Positions 6,478 to 13,117 of a DNA stretch of 15,579 nucleotides are shown in pieces. Positions within the stretch are counted from its first letter, which is position 1, and every line of letters begins with the position of its first letter. Both the position numbers and the translations under genes were made by a program. The stretch comes from Deltaproteobacteria bacterium (GTDB taxonomy: Bacteria > Myxococcota_A > UBA796 > UBA2385): positions 1 through 15,579 of the forward strand of contig CANHON010000069.1 of the NCBI GenBank assembly GCA_947462115.1. Direction: 5' to 3'. A model generated the notes under the pieces. That model had not been told where the DNA came from. It searched no databases and worked only from the letters and a program-made list of their open reading frames with translations.

Positions 6478-8252
6478 TATTCGTAGACCACCAGCCAGGA
6501 CCGCAGCTCGATGTTGCCGGAGGTGTCCGGCGGGGTCGCGCCGGAGAGGCGGCCCTCGTAGCGCACGCTCACGGCGCTGCCGGCCGGGGCCGCGGCGGTG
6601 ACGTCCTCGACCCAGGGCTGCACCTCTTGGCCCGGGCACCAGCCGCCGCGCCCGAACCACCAGGTGCCGGCCTGGTTGGGCACCACGCCCTCCGCGATGT
6701 CGAGCTGGCAGCCGCGGCTGGTGCCGGCTTCAGCGTAGTCCCGCGTGAAGATGGCCTCACCCACGGTGAACTGGTGCTCGTGGGGGCAGAACTCGGCGCA
6801 GTTGGTGGCGCTGTCCATGCCGTGCCCGGTGAGGATGCTCACCAGCTCGACCCGCGCCGCGCCCGCCGGCACCGCGACCTCCACCGGCTCCCGGTCGTTG
6901 TAGGCGGAGTTGAAGGCCCCGCCGTTGAACAAGGGGAAGGCCTGCCGCGGCGCGCTGCCCTTGCCTTGGTTCGACAGGCGCAGGTTCACCGAGATGATCG
7001 TGGGCTGCGTATTCCACGAGGGCGCCCAGGAGTAGCGGATGGTGCGCTCCCCGCCGGCCTGCAGCCACGCCAAGGCGTGGGTCGCGTCGACCACCCAATG
7101 CGACTCGCGGTGGTAGGTGGTGATGAAGCGGGCCATCTCGAGCCAGCTGTCGGTCTCGCCGTCGTAGAGCCACAGGTTGGCGATGTAGTCCCAGGCGCCG
7201 CAATTCCCGACCTCGCTGGCCTCGCGGTCGGGGCACTCCATGAACACCTCGACCTCGAGGGTGTCGAAGCCGGCCATCACCTCGGGCGCGGGCAAAACAA
7301 CGACGTCGTCCTCATACTCGTCGTGCAGCTCCGCCTCGAAGATCGGCACCACCGTGGCCTCGACCTCGGCCATGCGCGCGGCGCGCTCCGCCTCAAAGTT
7401 GAGGAAGGCCGGCTCGTTGGCGGCCGAGTACAGGCGCCACTCCCAGGGCCACTCCTCGAGCGCGTTGAGCTCCTCGCTGAAGGCCTCCACCGCGCTCATG
7501 TAGCCATGGCCGGCGATGCGCTGGTCGCGGTCGATGGAGAAGCCGAGCTCGCCCACCCCGGAATTGACGACCTCACCGAGCTGGCCGCTGATCTCGGCGC
7601 CGGGCACCGCCACCACATGCAGGCGATCGGCCCACCAGGCTTGGTCGTCGGGGCGGAGGCCGGCGATGCCCTCCTCGATCCAGGCGTCCATCTGGGCGCC
7701 GAAGGACTCGGCGTCGTCGGCGGAGCTGCCGCTCACGACGAAGAAGTAGTGCACGTTGAGCGGCGAGCGGCGCACCAAGTCCTCGACGCCCGTGGACCAC
7801 CACGTCTGGCGATCGAGCGAGGACACCACAAAACCGTGCGGGAGGAAGCTGTAGATCTCGCAGCCGGTCCAGGACTCCGACAAGGAGAAGGTCTCCCCGC
7901 CCCGCAGCGGCAAGGAGAAGTCGCCCATGCGCTCCCGGCGGTGCAGGCCGAAGGGGCCCTCGGTGTCCATCGGCACGGAGGGGAGCCCCAAGGTGGCGCA
8001 GACGTCGATGGGCAGGGGGTCCTCGCCGCTGTCGACCCCGTCACCGCCGTCGCCGCCGTCGCCGCCGTCGCCCCCATCCGCGCCCCCGTCGCCGCCATCG
8101 CCGCCGTCCGCGCTCGGGGCCGGGGTGTCGTCCTTGGGCTCTTCGGCCGTGCAGCCCCCGAGGCCCGCGAGGCCGCCGAACAGCAGCGCGAGGAGGGCCA
8201 CCGGAGCGCCGCTCCGACGGGGGAGGTGAACAGCAGGGTCAGGGATGGACAT
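6477..8252 (-). CDS. Lipoprotein with PNGase F-type glycoamidase region and a possible thioredoxin-like N-terminal domain
   Basis: 591 aa. The ATG at 8252 has GGAGG four bases upstream. Lipobox LGGC puts lipidated Cys at 34, then a (DGG)n linker (49-71). Residues about 330-550 follow Elizabethkingia PNGase F, which removes N-glycans by cleaving the Asn-glycan amide. MEC...NCGAWDYIANLWL matches the segment holding catalytic Asp60 (here Asp355, with the Cys pair 340/351); RFITTY (375-380) is shared; NCAEFC (484-489) matches CAEWC with Glu206 (here Glu487); GRGGWCPG (534-541) matches the Arg248 loop (here Arg535, Cys515/539). The Glu118 position aligns with Ser408 and Arg61 with Tyr356, so activity or specificity may differ. 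Residues about 95-280 (DFSLPLRGGETFSL, then an ID.D.RI strand) resemble a redoxin fold without a CxxC; this part is tentative. Its stop overlaps the kinase start. Expected at the cell surface or periplasm. Confidence 0.82.
   Translation of the reverse strand: MSIPDPAVHLPRRSGAPVALLALLFGGLAGLGGCTAEEPKDDTPAPSADGGDGGDGGADGGDGGDGGDGGDGVDSGEDPLPIDVCATLGLPSVPMDTEGPFGLHRRERMGDFSLPLRGGETFSLSESWTGCEIYSFLPHGFVVSSLDRQTWWSTGVEDLVRRSPLNVHYFFVVSGSSADDAESFGAQMDAWIEEGIAGLRPDDQAWWADRLHVVAVPGAEISGQLGEVVNSGVGELGFSIDRDQRIAGHGYMSAVEAFSEELNALEEWPWEWRLYSAANEPAFLNFEAERAARMAEVEATVVPIFEAELHDEYEDDVVVLPAPEVMAGFDTLEVEVFMECPDREASEVGNCGAWDYIANLWLYDGETDSWLEMARFITTYHRESHWVVDATHALAWLQAGGERTIRYSWAPSWNTQPTIISVNLRLSNQGKGSAPRQAFPLFNGGAFNSAYNDREPVEVAVPAGAARVELVSILTGHGMDSATNCAEFCPHEHQFTVGEAIFTRDYAEAGTSRGCQLDIAEGVVPNQAGTWWFGRGGWCPGQEVQPWVEDVTAAAPAGSAVSVRYEGRLSGATPPDTSGNIELRSWLVVYE
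8040..8108 (-). repeat. In-gene DGG tandem repeat
   Basis: A run of 9-base GCCGCCGTC-like units codes for repeated Asp-Gly-Gly just behind the lipidated Cys. It is a flexible surface spacer typical of lipoproteins in this kind of genome, and likely to vary in length. Confidence 0.8.
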
Positions 8253-8271
8253 CGAGCCTCCAAGGCCGGTG

Positions 8272-8280
8272 AGTGTAGCA
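8272..8280 (-). promoter_or_regulatory. Possible extended -10 promoter before the lipoprotein gene
   Basis: In the 59-base gap the minus strand reads TGCTACACT: a TGn extension plus a -10-like TACACT (8277-8272). No good -35 lies 16-18 bases further up. A start near 8265 would leave a leader of only about 13 bases that still holds GGAGG (8261-8257). If real, it would let the lipoprotein and kinase be expressed apart from the five upstream genes. Confidence 0.3.
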
Positions 8281-8311
8281 GAGTCGTCCAATCGGCGGGG
8301 CGCTCGCTGGC

Positions 8312-8884
8312 TCAAGGGCGGCCCAGCCCTCCGCCCGCGGGCGCGCCGGCCGCCGCCACCGGCACGATCGCCCGCCCCGGCAGGGCCCGCGCCACCTCTT
8401 GCGGGCTCATCGGGCCCTCCAAGCGCAGCACCGGCCCGATGAGCAGCACCGGGCAGGGCGGCCCACCGGCGTCCAGCGCGACAAGGGCCTCCACCACGTC
8501 CATCAAGGGCACGGGGGCCGGCAAGTGGAGGGCGGCGCCGAAGGTCCAGGGCCCGGCCACCGGCGGCCCGCCGACCACCAAGGCCCGCCGATCCACCGTC
8601 AGCTCGACGATCAGCGCCTCCAGGGGCTCGGCGCGGGTCCAGAGCCCAGCAGGCAGCGGGGCCGGCGCGCGCCCCGGCAGGGCCCGCGGGCGGAGGGGCG
8701 CGGGGCCGCGGCGCGACCACAGCCGCGCGACGAGCAGCACCAGCACCACCAGCCCGAGCGACAGCAGCAGGGCCGGCACCAGGGCACCCCGCTCCGCTGG
8801 CGCCCGGCGGGGGTCCACCGGGGGCGCGCCCACCGCGGCGCCGGTCGGCGGGGGTCCGGCCGCCGTGGGACCGCCGCCGCTCAA
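8312..8884 (-). CDS. Single-helix membrane protein of unknown function
   Basis: 190 aa from a TTG at 8884 that overlaps the previous stop as TTGA; a start a few codons further in is possible. There is a Pro/Gly/Ala-rich N-terminal tail (1-33), one strong membrane helix (34-54) followed by RLWSRRG, then a small domain (about 85-178) with alternating strands: LEALIVELTVDRRALVVGG, PVLLIG, AIVPVA. The Arg cluster after the helix argues for N-out, with the domain in the cytoplasm. The layout of short tail, one helix and a small alpha/beta domain recalls ExbD/TolR. However, the conserved Asp those proteins carry in the helix is missing, so I do not assign it. It sits between the GT-C-like protein and the PNGase F-type lipoprotein, which suggests an accessory role. 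Confidence 0.65.
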   Translation of the reverse strand: MSGGGPTAAGPPPTGAAVGAPPVDPRRAPAERGALVPALLLSLGLVVLVLLVARLWSRRGPAPLRPRALPGRAPAPLPAGLWTRAEPLEALIVELTVDRRALVVGGPPVAGPWTFGAALHLPAPVPLMDVVEALVALDAGGPPCPVLLIGPVLRLEGPMSPQEVARALPGRAIVPVAAAGAPAGGGLGRP

Positions 8885-10509
8885 GGCTGCACCGCCGGCG
8901 GCACCTGGTAGGCGCGCAGGTAGAGGCCGTGGCTGCGGGAGGCCACAGGGTTGGGATCAACGATCAGCAGGGCATCTTCGAGCCGTCGGCGGTCGGGGGC
9001 CTCAAACAGGTCGGCCCAGAGCACCACCGTGGAGATCTGCCGGGCGCGCAGGGCCTCGAGCAGCCCAGCGGGCGAGCCCTCCAGCGCCGACAGCAGGGCG
9101 CGCTGCTCGCCAAAACGGCGGTCATCACGTCGATAGGGGCAAAAGCCCGGCAAGGGCCGGCCGTGGCTGGCCTGAAAGGCGCACCCGAGGCTGGTGCTGA
9201 GCGCCGCCACCTCGTCGAGGTCGCCGAGGGACTCGGGCGCGAGGTCGAGCACCGCGCCGCGGCCGGCGTAGAGCGACGGGGCGCCCCCGGGGAACTGGCC
9301 CAGGCGGGCCGGCATGCCGCCGACCACAAAAACATCGACCAGCAAGGCGATCCCGAGCGGAGCGGCCCGCCAAGCGCCCCCCTCGGCCAGCGCCGTGGCG
9401 ACCCGGGCGGCGACCAGCCCAAAGCACAAGGCCGACCCCCAGGCGAGGCGCGCCGGGAAGCGCACCGCCCCCGCGCCCGGCAGCTCGGCCAAAGCAGCGG
9501 TGGGCGCGGTGAAGGCGCCGAGCGGACCGAGCCACCACAGCGGACCGAGCGACAGCAGCGCGAACAGCAGGCCCGCCGCCACGAGGGCCCGCCAGCCCGG
9601 CAGCCGCCCGAGCACCCGCGGGGCCACCCCCACCAAAGACAGCGCCGTGAACGGCAAAAAGACCGAGGCCGAGTGGTCGCGCAGGTCGATGCCCGCGGTG
9701 GGCGGCCCCCACTGCAGGCTGCCGGCGCTGCCGGCCGCGAGCCGGTCCACATCATCCACCCACTCGCCGGGAGCAGCGTAGCCAGGCCCACCTTCGGCGA
9801 GGATGAGGTAGAGCACAGCCGCCGGCAGCGCCACGGCGAGGGCGGCGAGGGCCCCGCGGGCCGAGAGCTGGCCCCGCCACAGCGCCGCAGCGCCGACGAC
9901 AACAACGTACAGCGCGCCAACCACACCGAGGTAGCCGCTGGTGAACAAGGCGCCGGCGAAGCCGAGGCCGGCGGCGAGGCCGTGGGCGGGCCGGGCCTCG
10001 GGCCGACTACAGCGCCACCACGCCCAGCCCAACAACGGCAGCCAGGGGTCGAGCAGCAGGTAGCTGTGCCCCTCCAGCAGGGCGGTGGCGCTCAGCCCGG
10101 AGAAGGCGAAGCAGAAGCCGGCGATGAGCGACCAGGGCGAGCGCGCGCCCAAGCCGACCGCCGCCCGCTCCGCCGCGAAGGCCGAGACCGCGAGGCCGAC
10201 GATGGCCAGCGCGCCGTGCAGCCGGGCCGGGTCCATCCACGAGAACAGCGCCCCCGCCGGGAGCAGGGTCCAGCTGTCGAGGCGGCCGAGCGGCGCCCCC
10301 GCCGGCCAGCCGGTCAGCGGGTCGAGGCCGCCAGCGAGCAGCCGCGGGGCCGCTTGGAGCACCCAGACCGTGCCCAGCGCGTCGAAGTTGCGGCCGACGA
10401 TCCGCTCCGGCCCGGCCAGCACGGCGGGGAAGGAGAAAATGACGGCAGCGAGGGCATAGACCACGGCGGACAGCGCCGCGCCCCGCAGCGCCGGCCGCGC
10501 CCCCCTCAC
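8881..10509 (-). CDS. GT-C-like polytopic membrane protein (putative glycosyltransferase)
   Basis: 542 aa if started at the GTG at 10509, which overlaps the upstream stop as GTGA. A TTG 60 bases further up is also in frame but lies inside the preceding gene. After the first helix (about 11-31) comes a loop with GRNFDALGTVW, the place where GT-C enzymes keep a catalytic Asp, then RLDSWTLLP and about ten further helices. EGHSYLLLDPWLPLLGW and AVRFPARLAW are typical of uncharacterised GT-C/YfhO-like bacterial membrane proteins. The C-terminal part (about 415-540) is soluble and probably extracytoplasmic, with the QASHGRPLPG block seen in that group. It likely transfers a sugar from a lipid-phosphate donor outside the membrane; neither donor nor acceptor can be read from the sequence. 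A non-catalytic role is possible. Confidence 0.7.
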   Translation of the reverse strand: MRGARPALRGAALSAVVYALAAVIFSFPAVLAGPERIVGRNFDALGTVWVLQAAPRLLAGGLDPLTGWPAGAPLGRLDSWTLLPAGALFSWMDPARLHGALAIVGLAVSAFAAERAAVGLGARSPWSLIAGFCFAFSGLSATALLEGHSYLLLDPWLPLLGWAWWRCSRPEARPAHGLAAGLGFAGALFTSGYLGVVGALYVVVVGAAALWRGQLSARGALAALAVALPAAVLYLILAEGGPGYAAPGEWVDDVDRLAAGSAGSLQWGPPTAGIDLRDHSASVFLPFTALSLVGVAPRVLGRLPGWRALVAAGLLFALLSLGPLWWLGPLGAFTAPTAALAELPGAGAVRFPARLAWGSALCFGLVAARVATALAEGGAWRAAPLGIALLVDVFVVGGMPARLGQFPGGAPSLYAGRGAVLDLAPESLGDLDEVAALSTSLGCAFQASHGRPLPGFCPYRRDDRRFGEQRALLSALEGSPAGLLEALRARQISTVVLWADLFEAPDRRRLEDALLIVDPNPVASRSHGLYLRAYQVPPAVQP

Positions 10510-10958
10510 CGGGCCCGCCGGGGGCCGAAGGCGAGCAAAAAGACGTACAGCAGCACCAAGGCAGCCCAACCATAGCCCGCCACCAGCCGGGGGAGCTCCG
10601 GGTCGGCCAGCGCGCCGGCCGGCCGGGCGAGGCTGCGCTCCAGGCGCCCGTCGGCGGACAGGCCGAAGCGCAGGCTGTCTTCCGGGCCGAACAGCCGCAC
10701 CACCCCCCGCCAGGGCGCGGCCGAGGGCGCGGTGATCTCCAGGGGCAGCAGCAGCAGCGGCTCTCCCTGCAGCTCACCGACGAAAATACCATCGCCGGCG
10801 ATGTCGTAGTCGGGGAGCGCCCCGTCGTCCCGCAGGACCAGGGCGCGGTCCTCGCCGAGCCACCGGGCCGCCACCCGCAGCTCCCGCGCCTGAAGCGCGC
10901 GGCCGAGCTCGACCTCGATGCGGACGGTGTGGGCGGGGGCGTCGGCCAGCTCGGTCAT
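10506..10958 (-). CDS. Small C-terminally anchored protein with a DDG...GDGIF motif
   Basis: 150 aa. The frame is open to 11219, but that part overlaps the DUF3999 gene and is Arg/Pro-rich. I chose the ATG at 10958, with AGGGG upstream. Residues 10-80 look like a beta-sandwich with DDGALPDYDIAGDGIF (44-59). This resembles the D-D-G...D...AGDG(I/V)(F/Y) signature found in secreted bacterial domains of the choice-of-anchor X kind. Residues 128-145 form one membrane helix ending in RRAR, which should place the C-terminus in the cytoplasm and the domain outside. No signal peptide is visible, so how the domain would cross the membrane is unclear. It overlaps the GT-C-like gene by 4 bases. Function unknown. 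Confidence 0.7.
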   Translation of the reverse strand: MTELADAPAHTVRIEVELGRALQARELRVAARWLGEDRALVLRDDGALPDYDIAGDGIFVGELQGEPLLLLPLEITAPSAAPWRGVVRLFGPEDSLRFGLSADGRLERSLARPAGALADPELPRLVAGYGWAALVLLYVFLLAFGPRRAR

Positions 10959-10987
10959 CCCGACCCCTAACCCGGCCCTCTGACAGA

Positions 10988-11001
10988 CCCCGCGGCCGGG
11001 G
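10988..11001 (-). other. Short GC hairpin between the DUF3999 gene and the next gene
   Basis: CCCCG and CGGGG pair around a 4-base loop, about 20 bases past the DUF3999 stop (11021) in a 62-base gap. No T-run follows. It could attenuate transcription or protect an mRNA end, or be chance in this base composition. I see no promoter in the gap. Confidence 0.25.
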
Positions 11002-11020
11002 ACCAGCGGACGGGGGGCCT

Positions 11021-13117
11021 CTAGGCCTCGGAGGCCGGGGCCGCGGCCGCCTCGTCGCCTTGGGGGGCGCTCCGGGCGAGGCGCACGATCAAAAAGCCCA
11101 TGCCGGCGATCATCCCGAGCAGGCCACCCCAGACCGCCGCCCGCTCGGCCCCGGTCATGGGGGCGAGCTCGACCCGCTGGCCTTCGCCGAGGGTCACGGT
11201 CTGCATGTCGCGCCGCCACAAAAGCCGCGTCAGCATGCCGATGTCGTGGTCGGGCGGGCCCAAGGAGCGGTGGCCGACGTAGAGGGTGGCGCCGCCCTCC
11301 GGCACCATCGTGATGAGCTCGGAGCCCGCCACCGACAGCTCCACGCCCTCGAAGGGCAGCGGCGCGTCGTCGCCGTTGTCGATGCTGAGCACCAGGGTGT
11401 CGCCGACCGCCTGGCCGATGTTCACGACGAAGCGGCGCCCTTCAGCCGGCATCTCGGCGCCCGCGGCCTCGCTCCAACGCCAGGACGCGCTGCGGAGCAC
11501 CTCGAGGCTGCCGCCGGCCGGGCGCTGCAGGCTGACGCCGCGGTCGAAGACCGGCGCGGTGGTGCGGAGGGTCACCGCCTCGAGGATAACGTCCGGCTCA
11601 GGGTTCTTGATGACGATGCGGGTGGTGGAGCCGTCCTCTTGGCGCTCAAATTCCACGCCCTCGAGCACCCGCCGCTGGGCCTGCTGGCGCAGCAGGTAGG
11701 GGAGCTGGCGGCCCTCGCCGTCGAGCAAGCGGAGGTCGGCGAGCGCGCGCCGGCTGGCCAGCGCCACCGCGGTGGGCAGCGGGATGATCGACAGGCCGCT
11801 GCCGCCGGGCACCGCCCAGCGCATGCGAAAACCCGCGGCGTCCAGGGTCTGCCCGGCCTCCATCAGGCCCGAGGCCACCTCGGGGGCGACCCAGGCGGGG
11901 TTGGGCACGACTGGGCCGACCGTCGCCGCGCACTGGACGAGGCGGCCGAGCTCGGGGCCGGCCACCCGCACGTCGTCGAGGGTGGCGGCGCCGGTCGGGC
12001 CGCCGCCAAAGAGCTGAAGAGCGCCCTGCGGCGGCTCGTAGAGCAGCAGGCTCTCGCCGGGCAGCTCGAGCTCGACCTCGGGGATGGTGAGCGGCTCCAA
12101 GCCCTCGCCGAAGACCGTGATGTCGAGCCGGTCGCTGGCGGTGCCGGTGCTGAGCTGAAGCTGCTGCTGATCGACCACCGCGTCGCCGAGCAGGATGCGC
12201 TCCACCCGCCCGCGGCCCAGCGACTCCGGGCCGCCCATGCTGCCGGTGGAGGCGAACAGCTCCACCTCCCGCGAGAACACCGACCCCTGCGCCAACAAGC
12301 GCAGACGACCGCCGGCGATGGGGTGGGGCAGCGCGACGGTGTAGTGGGCAGACCCGCCCTCATCCACCCAGGAGGACTGCACCGGGAGGCGCAAGGTGGT
12401 GGGCTGGGCGGCCTCGGGGCGGCGCAGCAGGCGCTCGGCGCGGATGTCGCGCCCGCCGTAGCCGTGGTGCCACTGAAGGCGCAGCTCCAGCGGGTCGCGG
12501 GTGGGCGGGAAGGCGATCGAGACCTGCTCGGCCTCGTCGGTGCGCCACAGCAGCGTGGGATCGCCATGCGGCACGAGGCCTTGGGGGCTCCGGCGCCAGA
12601 CTTGGGCGGTCACGGCGAGGCGCCGGCGGCCGCCGAGCTCCAGCCGCAGCCCGTCGATCGGCCGGTCGAAGCCGGGGATGAGGTACTGGGTGGGGTCGGT
12701 GGAGGGCTCGAAAGACACGGCCTTGCGCTCGGGCTCGGGCGACTCGCGGGTGAAGGCCGCGCGCACCTTTTGGCCCTGGGGGCCGACCACCACGAGGTCG
12801 GTGCCGTCGCTGGGCCGCCCCTCGGCGCGCAGGCCCGGCGGGAGATCGACCCGCACCACCTCGGGGGCCCCGCCCCCGGCGGCCGCGCAGGCGCTCAGGT
12901 CGAGGGTAGCCTGCAGCGGCATGTTCTCGCTGATGCGGGCGCCCACCCCCCCCTCGCTGCGGGCGGACCGCGGGCCGAGGCCGAGCAGGGGCAGCAGCCC
13001 GAGCAGGAGGGCGAGCGACGGGCGCGGGGCGGCGGCGCGGAGGCGCATCGGGGCTCCAGGGGCGATCGGGTTCATCTGCATGATCTTCTTCATGAACAAC
13101 CGGAGCTGCGGCCTCAT
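11021..13117 (-). CDS. DUF3999-type exported protein with C-terminal membrane helix
   Basis: 698 aa from the ATG at 13117, which overlaps the DUF2339 stop as ATGA and has GAGGAGG upstream. An ATG at 13048, also with GGAG in front, would give a more normal signal peptide (MRLRAAAPRPSLALLLGLLP...), so the start is undecided. Residues about 33-48 are the hydrophobic export signal; residues 661-678 form a membrane helix followed by RLARSAP and an acidic tail. The large extracytoplasmic part is beta-rich. Residues about 428-475 (PLPTAVALASRRALADLRLLD, GRQLPYLL) match DUF3999, and a second, weaker block with the same pattern (VRVDLPPGLR...DLVVVGPQGQ) lies near 87-116. DUF3999 genes commonly sit next to DUF2339 genes, as here, which supports both calls. 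The molecular function of this pair is not known to me. Confidence 0.75.
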   Translation of the reverse strand: MRPQLRLFMKKIMQMNPIAPGAPMRLRAAAPRPSLALLLGLLPLLGLGPRSARSEGGVGARISENMPLQATLDLSACAAAGGGAPEVVRVDLPPGLRAEGRPSDGTDLVVVGPQGQKVRAAFTRESPEPERKAVSFEPSTDPTQYLIPGFDRPIDGLRLELGGRRRLAVTAQVWRRSPQGLVPHGDPTLLWRTDEAEQVSIAFPPTRDPLELRLQWHHGYGGRDIRAERLLRRPEAAQPTTLRLPVQSSWVDEGGSAHYTVALPHPIAGGRLRLLAQGSVFSREVELFASTGSMGGPESLGRGRVERILLGDAVVDQQQLQLSTGTASDRLDITVFGEGLEPLTIPEVELELPGESLLLYEPPQGALQLFGGGPTGAATLDDVRVAGPELGRLVQCAATVGPVVPNPAWVAPEVASGLMEAGQTLDAAGFRMRWAVPGGSGLSIIPLPTAVALASRRALADLRLLDGEGRQLPYLLRQQAQRRVLEGVEFERQEDGSTTRIVIKNPEPDVILEAVTLRTTAPVFDRGVSLQRPAGGSLEVLRSASWRWSEAAGAEMPAEGRRFVVNIGQAVGDTLVLSIDNGDDAPLPFEGVELSVAGSELITMVPEGGATLYVGHRSLGPPDHDIGMLTRLLWRRDMQTVTLGEGQRVELAPMTGAERAAVWGGLLGMIAGMGFLIVRLARSAPQGDEAAAAPASEA

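Noticed and set aside
6478..6660. N-terminal extension of the histidine kinase
   Set aside because: It overlaps the conserved end of the lipoprotein gene and encodes Arg/Gly-rich filler; the TAGTG joint fits better.
8312..8884. ExbD/TolR assignment for the 190-aa protein
   Set aside because: The size and one-helix layout fit loosely, but the conserved Asp in the helix is absent, no ExbB-like partner is adjacent, and the charge pattern suggests the opposite orientation.
8253..8960. N-terminal extension of the lipoprotein gene
   Set aside because: It would cover the whole 190-aa gene in another frame; the ATG at 8252 has GGAGG and is followed by a proper lipoprotein signal.
6..10575. Very long open frames on the plus strand (for example 6-2081, 1910-4018, 3970-6486, 6627-9200, 8929-10575)
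   Set aside because: They lie opposite well-supported minus-strand genes. They encode His/Arg/Gln/Gly/Pro-rich sequence without recognisable domains, as expected from the antisense of GC-rich coding DNA.
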